DNA of 64,000 nt from NCBI RefSeq assembly GCF_002632585.1, contig NZ_NIBV01000003.1, positions 124,001-188,000 of the forward strand, given 5' to 3'. Under the pieces are notes generated by a model. The model was not told the origin of the DNA. It was given only the letters and a program-made list of their open reading frames with translations, and did not search any database. Below are positions 21,101 to 27,925 of this stretch, in pieces; position 1 is the first letter of the stretch, and every line of letters starts with the position of its first letter. The translations under genes and the position numbers were made by a program. This DNA comes from Xenorhabdus szentirmaii DSM 16338. GTDB lineage: Bacteria; Pseudomonadota; Gammaproteobacteria; Enterobacterales; Enterobacteriaceae.

Positions 21101-21305
21101 CAGTACGCATACGCGCAGTTTCCTGCGCATAACCTACTATGGGTTTTAATCCCTCAACAGTCTTATTGAGCTTTTTAAACTGATTATGTATTTTATCGAC
21201 TGAACCGACCAGCTTTTTCTGATGCTGTTGAAAAGACTTAAAGGAACTGGTCAGTTTGCCAACGGTACTCAGTACCTTATCCAGTTGTGACTGTATATTA
21301 CTCAT
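18195..21305 (-). CDS. T: Tail tape-measure protein (P2 gpT-like) with 25 tandem repeats
   Basis: Sets tail length and is ejected through the tube in P2-type phages. 1036 residues from the ATG at 21305, which overlaps the E' stop as in P2. The N-terminal 180 residues are coiled-coil-like. Residues 182-631 are 25 uninterrupted 18-residue repeats with a consensus close to FAQLGIQALDKLKSTLDA. A hydrophobic segment follows (about 650-700), then tryptophan repeats (WEGIK). The end carries the family motif GGYIANGETAIVGERGPELV. P2 gpT has 815 residues; the repeats account for the excess. Confidence 0.94.
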   Translation of the reverse strand: MSNIQSQLDKVLSTVGKLTSSFKSFQQHQKKLVGSVDKIHNQFKKLNKTVEGLKPIVGYAQETARMRTDLKAYNQTIKQFFSARQSSSKVMQVSAASQSANIIQTTQVIKQENSSSKKNEFNFGVTGNMTNNFTLLDKLVININPKVTVLFRILNNINAVLKLTVGSVKVVFQTLVGYIQIFSNIGIKAFESLKISLNIFAQLGIQAFAELKASLSFFAQLGIQIFAELRASLNFFAQLGVQAFAELKASLSFFAQLGIQIFAELRASLNFFAQLGIQAFAELRASLNFFAQLGISVFETLKVSLNFFTQLGIQALDKLKSTLDAFVQLGVQALNKLTLPLEMFAQIGVQALNELKAGINFFAQLGIQALDKLKSTLDAFVQLGVQALDKLTAPLDVFAQLGIQALDELKAGINFFAQLGIQALDKLKSSLDAFAQLGIQALDTLKSSMRFFADLGIQALDKLKSTLDSFVQLGIQTLNKLTSPFDVLAQLGTQALDKLKSTLDAFVQMGMQALNKLTSPFDVLAQLGTQALDKLKSTLDSFVQLGVQALNKLTAPLNVFTQIGSQALEDLRANINKFAEVGIQALENLNIGLKAFAQIGTEALEALRAAMDFFGKTGSKVFGSINEGADLLSSKGGKDTFSTQRKGLGLLGNIGQKVFGVLGSGINVLASVGAKGLSFLSNAFSILGKAMLFMGRALMANPILAIIGIIAMAAIYIWQNWASLGPKFMALWEGIKNIFGNAWQGIKDLISMAWEGIKSYFMDGGLSNTLSALWEGIKQLASMAWEGIKTTISGAWELVKQNTLEIWENVKKTISDKWDEIVADVQAIPEKLKSAGSEMINALLGGIQEKWNALKDKFKSFGDAVRSFFGGGDKKEVELNKTEEITRSETTKDLMPAKKLDKGGYIANGETAIVGERGPELVSGSASVTSRVKTAQYAALGLAVSSMSLPVAAQDAPLHAQSLPAYSYEEVQAKQMRSQTQLQAGAAPQYNIYVYGAQGQSAQDIARMVRQELEQRERTQQARMRSSYSDRGESYS
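19413..20762 (-). repeat. 25 tandem 54-bp repeats inside gene T
   Basis: A 1350-bp array of exactly 25 x 54 bp encoding 18-residue units. Sub-families alternate (AELKASLSF / AELRASLNF, then DKLKSTLDA / NKLTSPFDV), showing multi-unit duplication. Eighteen residues equal five alpha-helical turns, so the units stack in register along one helix. Confidence 0.93.
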
Positions 21306-21749
21306 TTTCTGCACCACTTCTTAAAATGGCCCGATGTCGCCAGTCCAACAGTTCCGGCAGTGGCATTTCATCTGTGACTGCCGGTGACCAGTGAAAAACG
21401 GTGGCGATGTCCGCCACCAGTTCATCAACGGTCAGCCGTTCTGGGAATCGGACTTGACCGACTTCGGCAACAAAAAATTGACCACCTCCACACTGAGATT
21501 AATCAGATCCCCGGGTGACATCATCATCAGGTCATTTTTGGTCAATGCAGGGGTAGTAACACGCGGCAGGACAAGCAGCATGGAATCCACATCCATTTCC
21601 AGCAGAGCCTGTAAACGTGCACCGCGCAGCGCACCACTGTTAGGTTTGCGTACCACCACTTCCGTGATTTCGCCGTTGCCTCGCGCCAGTGGAGCTTCCA
21701 ATTCAATGGTGCGCAGATCATCATTTTGAGTGTTCAGTGTTTCAGTCAT
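21298..21749 (-). CDS. E: P2 E / E+E' tail assembly proteins (programmed -1 frameshift)
   Basis: E itself spans 21749-21432 (105 residues; LARGNGEITEVVVRKP, MMMSPGDLINLSVEVVNFLLP). Overlapping it in the -1 frame is E', reading on from VAEVGQVRFPERLTVDEL to a stop at 21298. The heptamer T TTT TTG at 21477-21471 sits exactly where the frames join, the same slip site as in P2. The fused product would have 150 residues. E and E+E' act as tail-assembly chaperones for the tape measure. The E' stop overlaps the T start. Confidence 0.92.
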
Positions 21750-21842
21750 GGTTCAACCTTGTTTATCCGATAGAGGACCTGCCTCATTAAATTTGTTGAG
21801 GCAGGAAATAAGTTTTAAAAAATCTAATTGCCAAAAAAGCGA

Positions 21843-22361
21843 TTAAAAAAGACCGATAGCGCGGCGATGCTGTTCCAGACGATCTTCTCCACCGACTTTT
21901 TCAACCATGTTGATGGTGTCGATTTCAATCAGTTCTTCGCCATCCCACGTCAGTTTGAAATAGGTATTTTTGGCGGTGATTTTGGTCTGAGAGTTATCAC
22001 CTTGTTTATAAGTACCGTGATCGAACTCCTGGAAGCGACCACGCATAACCACTTCAACCGCAACCACATCACCGGTATCTTCACGCTCAAAAGAGCCGGC
22101 AAAGCGCAACATAACGCCATCTGCTTTCGCAATGCCCCACTGTTTGTACAGTTGAGATTCAATGCCGCCCAGCGTGAATTCAGCATCCAATGCCCCTTCA
22201 TCCAGCCCTAAATCCACCATTGCACTGCCGTTCATGCCAGCGCCACGATAAGCTTCCAACTTGCGGCTCAATTTCGGAAGGGTCAGCTCTTCCACGATCC
22301 CCTGATAGTTGTTGCCATCATTGAACAAATTCAGGTATTTAAGTTTGCGAGGTAATGCCAT
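21843..22361 (-). CDS. FII: Tail tube protein (P2 FII)
   Basis: Major tail tube subunit, 172 residues, equal to P2 FII. It has the family start ALPRKLKYLNLFNDGNNYQG and the QWGIAKADGVMLRFAGSFER centre. It lies 11 bases after FI. In an R-type bacteriocin this forms the tube driven through the target envelope. Confidence 0.96.
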   Translation of the reverse strand: MALPRKLKYLNLFNDGNNYQGIVEELTLPKLSRKLEAYRGAGMNGSAMVDLGLDEGALDAEFTLGGIESQLYKQWGIAKADGVMLRFAGSFEREDTGDVVAVEVVMRGRFQEFDHGTYKQGDNSQTKITAKNTYFKLTWDGEELIEIDTINMVEKVGGEDRLEQHRRAIGLF

Positions 22362-22372
22362 CAGTTAGCCCC

Positions 22373-23545
22373 TTAGTTGTTGATACTTTTAGCGAAATCC
22401 ATCAGGTAACTATCTGTAATGCGCTGGTGCAACATTAAGTTTTCCAGTGGCGGCACAGGTGTATAGTTGTAATCGATGGTCAGTTTGCCTGCTTTCAGAG
22501 TGTCTTTATCGTTGATTTTATCGTCGTACCAACAACGGCCATCAATGATGTAGCCACCGGCTTTCAGTTCGCGGAACTTAGCATTGATACCTTCGATGAT
22601 GTCGCGCACCAATGATGGCGTCAGCGGTTTATCGATAGCCCATATGTGTGCGTCAGCCATGGTGTCAGCCAGAACCTGAGCGGTACGGGTGTAGCTTTCG
22701 AACTGGAACAGCGGATCACTAGAACAGGTGCGTGAGCCCCAGAAGCGGAAGCCGTTTTTGCGGATCAGCGTCGTGATACTGTTTTGGTTCAACAGATCAG
22801 CGTCAGTCGCGGTATCTTGCAGATCCCAGAACACATCCGCAGACAGGCCAGTCACGCCATTGACGCCCACGTTGGACAGTGTTTTATGCCAACCAGTTTC
22901 TTGGTCGATCTTGGCACGCAACCCCAGAGCATAAGCAGTTGCGGCAGCAGGCGCTTCTTTATTGGTAACCGTATCCCAGCTCAGAAAGTCAGGCCAAATC
23001 AGCATCAGCTCACGCTGATTGAATTTTTTGCGATACCCGATGACATCTTCGATTTTTTTACAGTCATAAGCGGATACATAAGCCATCGCTTTCAGTTTCT
23101 GAGCAACAGGGATCAGCGCAGTAACAACAGCGTGTGAATCCAGACCAGGAACACCCAGAATGCGTGGTTTAACACCGAGTTGACTTGGTGCCGCAAGCAG
23201 TGCTTTTATGCCGGTTTTCTTACCTTCAGCAGTGACACCACCGATGATATTAGTAGTGGTTTCTTCTTCAGATTTGCCCTCAGCAACACGAACAACAACA
23301 GTGACAGGTTGAGCCTGAGCTGCGATTGCTTTTAGTGATGCAGACAATGTCCCTTGTTCCCCAGCCTTGCCACTGGCGCTCATAACGTCAGTGATCAGGA
23401 CCGGAGTGTCTAATGGAAATGTTTTTTCGTCTGCGTCAGGGGCGGTACAAACCATACCTACGATAGCAGTGCTAACGGTAGTGATGGTGCGGGTGCCTTC
23501 ATTAATTTCCTGTACACGGACTCCGTGATGATATTCTTGTGCCAT
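22373..23545 (-). CDS. FI: Contractile tail sheath protein (P2 FI)
   Basis: Tail sheath subunit, 390 residues (P2 FI 396). The family start YHHGVRVQEINEGTRTI, the FRFWGSRTCSSDPLFQFESY block and the MDFAKSINN end are present. First gene of the FI-FII-E-T-U-D operon. AGGAGAG precedes the ATG, and an Ogr-type element is 73-90 bases upstream. Confidence 0.97.
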   Translation of the reverse strand: MAQEYHHGVRVQEINEGTRTITTVSTAIVGMVCTAPDADEKTFPLDTPVLITDVMSASGKAGEQGTLSASLKAIAAQAQPVTVVVRVAEGKSEEETTTNIIGGVTAEGKKTGIKALLAAPSQLGVKPRILGVPGLDSHAVVTALIPVAQKLKAMAYVSAYDCKKIEDVIGYRKKFNQRELMLIWPDFLSWDTVTNKEAPAAATAYALGLRAKIDQETGWHKTLSNVGVNGVTGLSADVFWDLQDTATDADLLNQNSITTLIRKNGFRFWGSRTCSSDPLFQFESYTRTAQVLADTMADAHIWAIDKPLTPSLVRDIIEGINAKFRELKAGGYIIDGRCWYDDKINDKDTLKAGKLTIDYNYTPVPPLENLMLHQRITDSYLMDFAKSINN

Positions 23546-23617
23546 ATTAGCGTTCTCTCCTATTAAGGTGTGGGCATATATTGGCGGATTAGGTCAGGGA
23601 AATCATTCGATTGGGTA

Positions 23618-23635
23618 TGTGTGGGGGAAGGTACA
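23618..23635 (-). promoter_or_regulatory. Ogr-dependent late promoter element upstream of FI (PF-like)
   Basis: TGT-N12-ACA, the P2/186 Ogr/Delta recognition pattern, with its centre 81 bases before the FI start. Activators of this family bind about 55 bases before the transcription start, so the message would begin near 23571. An AATATA -10-like stretch lies at about 23575-23582. Confidence 0.7.
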
Positions 23636-23938
23636 AATGTAGTTTTATATTTTATTTAAAAATCAATATGTTGAACTCTAATTTAATTAATCCTTGGGTG
23701 GATTAAGGGGAATTGGCGATTTGACTGGGATGAAAGTCATTGTGATCAAATAACAAACATAAAATGATTATTTATTAATCGTCATTTGATTTAAGATTTA
23801 CTCTTTTTAGTGTTATTCAATACAATTCTGACTTTTGGTTGTTTTTTGATAGGTAAAAATGGGGCGTTTTTATCTTTGATCGTAAGTTTTCAGGGTATGA
23901 GGAATGGGATCTTAACTTGGATCGTTAGGGTTCATGGA
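23636..23938. other. Non-coding spacer between the PF element and the inverted fibre module
   Basis: AT-rich; I see no gene, recombinase or clear promoter in it. Confidence 0.5.
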
Positions 23939-23964
23939 TTGTGAAAAACCTCGGTTTATCGGGA
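23939..23964 (+). other. DNA-inversion crossover site, gix/cix-like, copy a
   Basis: The 14-base core AAAACCTCGGTTTA is identical to the Mu gix core, and TT, T, GG and A of the flanks also agree with gix. It points in the opposite direction to copies b (25981-26006) and c (28616-28641), the arrangement required for inversion. Confidence 0.85.
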
Positions 23965-24552
23965 ACTGTGGAGCGGGCGGAGAATGCAATCTCTAAAAAC
24001 GACGCGAATGAAAAATTTTTGCCCCGACTGAGTAATTCGGGTGCGCAGGTAGGTGCACTGACAATCAGTAGTGATAATGATTGGCCGGGAATAATATTTG
24101 AGACAGCCAACCGTTACCGTATCGGGATAGAAGGAACCAGGGGTAAAACATTAACCATTTGGGCTAATGATTCTAATGGTGAACGTCGTTACGGTTTATT
24201 GATGCTCGAAAAAAGCGGCACGATTGCTACGGTAGAGGATGTTGAGGCTACTACCCGTAATCTGCCTATGTTGAGTGTTGGCCAGTCAGTAATAACGTTA
24301 ACCTCAACCTCAGCTAGGTCATTGGGCGTCAATTATGCTAATCAGTCAGGAAAACCCATTGCTGTTTGCGTTCGTATTGTTGGAGGAACCAGTGCAGCCG
24401 TTAAAATACTCGTTAATGGTGTTGAATTTGGTTCAGGGCATTCCATAGCACAGCACACATCGGCGGCAACGGCATTTAGCATTGTTCCAAATGGTGCAAC
24501 GTATCGGGTTGAGTCCCTATTTACAATCGAACAATGGACAGAGTTACGCTAA
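23941..24552 (+). CDS. Silent tail-fibre C-terminal module (inverted, no N-terminus)
   Basis: A 203-codon frame opening at the crossover site with NLGLSG, matching NLGL at the boundary of H1 and H2. There is no ribosome site or fibre N-terminus. It is therefore not expressed as it stands, but inversion between copy a and copy b or c would fuse it in frame to the constant 228-residue fibre N-terminus. The rest (WPGIIFETANRYRIGIEG, then FSIVPNGATYRVESLFTIEQ) looks like a receptor-binding fibre tip unrelated to the H1 and H2 tips. It ends in a TAATG overlap with its own chaperone gene. Confidence 0.85.
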   Translation: MKNLGLSGTVERAENAISKNDANEKFLPRLSNSGAQVGALTISSDNDWPGIIFETANRYRIGIEGTRGKTLTIWANDSNGERRYGLLMLEKSGTIATVEDVEATTRNLPMLSVGQSVITLTSTSARSLGVNYANQSGKPIAVCVRIVGGTSAAVKILVNGVEFGSGHSIAQHTSAATAFSIVPNGATYRVESLFTIEQWTELR

Positions 24553-24881
24553 TGAAATACTACATTGATGAAAAAACGCAACAAATTTATGCGTATGAAA
24601 ATGGTAGCCAGATAAAATCAGGGTTAACCTCCATCCCTGAGGCTGATGCGCTGGCAATTGCCAATCCGCCGCCAACACCAGAGCAGGCCGAATATCAAAA
24701 ACGGCAACTACTGAGAACGGCAGCATAGGACATTGATATCTGTCAGGATGCCGTAGATTTAGATATCGCCACCAATGCCGAAAAATCCGCACTAACCGAA
24801 TGGCGTAAATATCGGGTATTGCTCAATCGGGTAGATTGTTCTACTGCACCCGATATCCAATGGCCGGAACAGCCGAAATAA
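24552..24881 (+). pseudogene. Tail fibre assembly protein (Tfa) of the silent module, with in-frame amber
   Basis: Reads as a complete Tfa-type chaperone of 109 codons ending [15 protein letters not shown] and [10 protein letters not shown], the same C-terminal text as the active Tfa at 24908-25504. One in-frame TAG at 24726-24728 interrupts it after residue 58. Either it is inactivated, or the C-terminal domain is lost when the module is switched on. It is shorter than the active Tfa (198 residues). Confidence 0.8.
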
Positions 24882-24885
24882 CAAA

Positions 24886-24902
24886 AGGGGCTATATGCCC
24901 CT
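24886..24902. terminator. Bidirectional hairpin between the convergent tfa genes
   Basis: AGGGGC and GCCCCT with a 5-base loop, lying between the two convergent chaperone genes. It is near the middle of the invertible segment. Confidence 0.6.
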
Positions 24903-24907
24903 AATAA

Positions 24908-25504
24908 TCACTCTGGTGCGTTAGGCCAGTCAATGTCTGGTACTGCCGAACAGTCTACACGGTTCAACAACACATAGTATTTTTTCCACGCTGTTAGTGC
25001 TGCCCGTTCTCCGTCCGTTGCCATGTCGAGATCAACGGCGTATTGCAGCGGGGCTATTGAGTTCAACGTCTGAGACATCCGGTATTGTTTTTGAGATTCA
25101 GTCTGTTGTATCTCATGTTCGCGTTGTTTCGCGGTATCTGTTACCCATCGTGTACCATCCCATTTGTCAAATTGGGTTTTAGGTGCCAATAGAATATGTT
25201 CCGGTTCTAACTCGCCGATATAGTTAATGCTCAATGCCTGCTGTGTTCCGGTATGATACGCTGTTTTGCCGCGATGATCGGGAATGCGCTCCCACGCCAA
25301 ATTATCGCGGGTACGGCAAATCGCCATTCCTGTACTGGCTATGGGCGGCTCATCTGTACACGAGTGCGCCGGAATACCGACACCAACAGCCAGATATTCT
25401 ATTGTAGTGGATAAATATTCTCCGGTGATCTCAGAGTAGTTATAAACAGTAATATTCCCTGCCAGTGTGGCGATATTATTTTTACCTAAAACAGCATTGT
25501 TCAT
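24908..25504 (-). CDS. Tail fibre assembly protein (Tfa / P2 gpG-like) for H2
   Basis: A 198-residue fibre chaperone. The C-terminal part carries the Tfa signature ([34 protein letters not shown]). The start overlaps the H2 stop as TAATG, so it is coupled to H2. Such proteins assist trimerisation of the cognate fibre tip and usually switch together with it. Confidence 0.9.
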   Translation of the reverse strand: MNNAVLGKNNIATLAGNITVYNYSEITGEYLSTTIEYLAVGVGIPAHSCTDEPPIASTGMAICRTRDNLAWERIPDHRGKTAYHTGTQQALSINYIGELEPEHILLAPKTQFDKWDGTRWVTDTAKQREHEIQQTESQKQYRMSQTLNSIAPLQYAVDLDMATDGERAALTAWKKYYVLLNRVDCSAVPDIDWPNAPE

Positions 25505-26691
25505 TATGCAGCCCTCACAATATAGTTAAACGCGATGTTTCGTGGGCGAATTGAAAACGCGGCCAGCTCAACACTACCAGTAGCAATTAGATTTTCCTTT
25601 GGAGAAAAATATCTGCCACTTCCATGTTTAGGGGACTCATAATTAGTAGCCATATTATCCGACGGATATGAACTGGGATAACTATTAATAGGGGGTGTTA
25701 CCAGTCGCCCGGATGTAGGCGAATCAGCGTAAATATAAATACTGGGTAGTTCTGTTGCAGCTTGTCCTGATAATAAATCACGCAGCTTATCAACTCCTCG
25801 ACCATCGTCCCATCCTCTCAGGAATTCACCACGCAAATCGGGCAATATTCCTGATGGATAAACCTGAGCCAGTTTCGGGCATTTTTTCATATCAAATGCC
25901 GAGCCGTTACATTTCAGCCATCCAGCCGGAGGGGTTTCCAACGGCCACGGAACAGGTACGCCAACTGGCAGCGCCGACCCTTCCCCTAAACCGAGGTTTT
26001 TCACAAACTCGTCTTTGTTTGGAATATCAGCACCATTCTTGCTTTTTTCCAGACGACCATTCGCATTATTATCCGCAGTCCTTGCAAGATCATACGTCGC
26101 TTTAACCGCCTTTGGTGTCGCCGCATGCGTTTCACTAGCGCTGTCCACTGCGCTGCTCAGGATCACAAATCCTTTTTCTTTCAGCGTCGCATCTGGGTGG
26201 TTACGGCTGTTCGCATGTTTCTGGATAGAATCATCCACATATTCACGCGTTGCCAAAACGACAGAAGGATCAACTTTCAATGTCACCGCGTCAGCGCTGC
26301 TGACAATTAGGATCATGCTGATAGTCTGGGTGCGGCCGGAGCCTTCCTGCAATTGCGGTTTGTAAGTTTCCGCGCAGTTACCTACTGCAATCAGAACGCC
26401 GTCTTTGTCAAACAAGCCGATTTCACGAATCCACCAGCCGCCTTCACTCTCAGGAATAACCTGCTCGGCGATGATCTGATTGGCGTTTTTAGGATCGATG
26501 CTCAACATGTTAATTGCCGCACGGCGTTTTTCGTTAATCAGTTTGGTTTGTTTGGTATCTGGTGTTGGCAATTTGCCGCCGCCATCACCAACGGCCATAT
26601 GAGTAATTTCAATTTTCGTTCCCAATGCCACGGCATTGGCCAATTTATCTACGCCTAATTGTGTCAGCAACGTAAAGAATTTGGTACTCAT
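25504..26691 (-). CDS. H: Tail fibre H2 (P2 gpH-like) with collar-type tip
   Basis: 395 residues. The first 228 are nearly identical to H1 (family start STKFFTLLTQLGVDKLANAV). At NLGL the crossover site is passed, and a different tip begins: PVGVPVPWP and GWLKCNGSAFD, a phage tail-collar domain, ending SIRPRNIAFNYIVRAA. The ATG overlaps the stop of a truncated gene I remnant (ATGA), which probably supplies translational coupling. The current orientation makes H2 intact and followed by its Tfa. Confidence 0.93.
   Translation of the reverse strand: MSTKFFTLLTQLGVDKLANAVALGTKIEITHMAVGDGGGKLPTPDTKQTKLINEKRRAAINMLSIDPKNANQIIAEQVIPESEGGWWIREIGLFDKDGVLIAVGNCAETYKPQLQEGSGRTQTISMILIVSSADAVTLKVDPSVVLATREYVDDSIQKHANSRNHPDATLKEKGFVILSSAVDSASETHAATPKAVKATYDLARTADNNANGRLEKSKNGADIPNKDEFVKNLGLGEGSALPVGVPVPWPLETPPAGWLKCNGSAFDMKKCPKLAQVYPSGILPDLRGEFLRGWDDGRGVDKLRDLLSGQAATELPSIYIYADSPTSGRLVTPPINSYPSSYPSDNMATNYESPKHGSGRYFSPKENLIATGSVELAAFSIRPRNIAFNYIVRAA
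25981..26006 (-). other. DNA-inversion crossover site, gix/cix-like, copy b (in H2)
   Basis: Same 14-base core as copies a and c, in inverted orientation to copy a. It encodes VKNLGL at the constant/variable boundary of H2. Confidence 0.85.
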
Positions 26692-26862
26692 GGTCTAACC
26701 CTCATGTCGTCAATAATATGTATGCCTGTCCCCATAAAACCTGAGCCAGTTACAGTCAATTTTTCTAAAAAATAGGGATAATCGATTAATTCATCGTCAA
26801 TAATATGCATACTTGCGCCCACGATTTCTGAGCTCAGGTACCGTGATCAGCACATCAGTTTA
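26688..26862 (-). pseudogene. Gene I 3' remnant from a collapsed duplication
   Basis: Closely repeats the last ~55 codons of gene I (29323-29480), including HIIDDE, YPYFLEKLTVTGS and the ATGA overlap with the next fibre gene. Its 5' side is fused directly to the start region of a second V copy. W, J, most of V and most of I are missing, so one deletion spans them. Confidence 0.88.
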
Positions 26863-26943
26863 GTGAGTTGTGTGTTCATGACGTAAGAATGCCATGAGAA
26901 AGCAGGTCAGACATTAAATCCGACTTGTAAGGAATAACAAACA
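26863..26943 (-). promoter_or_regulatory. Duplicated V 5' end and V-type late promoter element driving H2
   Basis: About 80 bases match the region around the V start at 31903-31988 closely, including the V ATG region and a conserved TGT-N12-ACA at 26926-26943. This gives the I'-H2-tfa unit its own probable Ogr-dependent promoter. Confidence 0.75.
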
Positions 26944-27120
26944 AGACAAAACAAAAATAACTGCCCGTAAGGCGAAAAACTGCTTTATACAAAGGAAAAC
27001 CAGCTCTGTTTCGGATAATCTCTTGCTGCCATCGATAAGATCCCTTTCATGGAGAAATCATTGCTTCTCGAACGTCCCGTAAGCCAGTTTTTAATTTGGT
27101 TAAAAATAGGCTACCTGATA

Positions 27121-27480
27121 CAATGGAAAAGCTGAAACCTCATGAGAATCCCCTGATTCATTCCGACCAGAGTTAGCAGCACCCGATGGTTTATCATCAG
27201 ATGCAAATAACAGAAAACGGGTCATACAAAATATATCCCACAAAGGTAACTGTTTAGATAATGCTTCTGTGGAGAGTTTTTTGGGAATATTGAAATCTGA
27301 GCGTTATCACAGTGAGAAATTTAGCTCAATCGATGAGTTGAAAAAGACAATAGTCGATTATATTTATGACTATAATCATGACAGAATCAAAACTAAATTG
27401 AATGGATTGAGTCCACTTGAGTACAGAACTCAATCCATTATGAGAATATAATATGTGTCTAACTTTTTTGGGTCAGATCA
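27121..27480 (+). mobile_element. Decayed IS3-family (IS150 group) element
   Basis: The C-terminal end of an OrfB transposase is readable (ASVESFLGILKSERYH with the catalytic Glu, then YDYNHDRIKTKLNGLSPLEYR). Upstream pieces such as PLIHSDQ are in other frames or stopped. The IS150-type right end TGTCTAACTTTTTTGGGTCA follows the transposase. The left limit is not clear; transposase-like text may begin near 27000. It separates H1 with its downstream ORF from the duplicated H2 unit. Confidence 0.75.
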
Positions 27481-27494
27481 ATTTTTCCTTTTTA

Positions 27495-27911
27495 TTATTT
27501 TTCGTGTGATGGTACTTTATGCAATATTTTTGAAATGCCATTTGACAAATTTTTCATATCAGAAAAAGATTTAGAAATCCCATCAGACTTAACCATATAA
27601 GGTAAAGTAAGCGTTCCATCTTTAATAGCTTCGTCAATCGTATCAAAAACTTCAGCAAGAGGTTGAGATATAATTTTAATATCTTCCAATGTTTTTATTT
27701 TTGTTAGTTCAACTACTAAGCTAGAAAAGTGAACTAATAGCACACCTAAAATATCTGACAATATACCTTCACGAGCAACAGAGTCAGATAATCTATCAAT
27801 TTCCTTACGGATTGAAGCTCTCTCTCGTACAGCCTCTTCTCTTTCAAGACCTCTTGAAGTTACTATATAAACAGAATCATGACTTTTTACAATTTCATTT
27901 AATTCTTTCAT
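27495..27911 (-). CDS. Unknown protein in the fibre-chaperone position after H1
   Basis: 138 residues, mostly helical with coiled-coil character (REEAVRERASIRKEIDRLSD). I see no Tfa motif and do not recognise the family. AGGAA precedes the ATG, 14 bases after the H1 stop. Base composition is more AT-rich than the surrounding tail genes. By position it may be a chaperone or accessory subunit for the unusual H1 tip, or a cargo gene brought in with that tip. Confidence 0.65.
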   Translation of the reverse strand: MKELNEIVKSHDSVYIVTSRGLEREEAVRERASIRKEIDRLSDSVAREGILSDILGVLLVHFSSLVVELTKIKTLEDIKIISQPLAEVFDTIDEAIKDGTLTLPYMVKSDGISKSFSDMKNLSNGISKILHKVPSHEK

Positions 27912-27925
27912 AAATTATTCCTATT

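Noticed and set aside
23941..24552. Independent GTG-started gene
   Set aside because: It begins exactly at the inversion site with the shared NLGL text and lacks initiation signals; it is a silent fibre tip, not a free gene.
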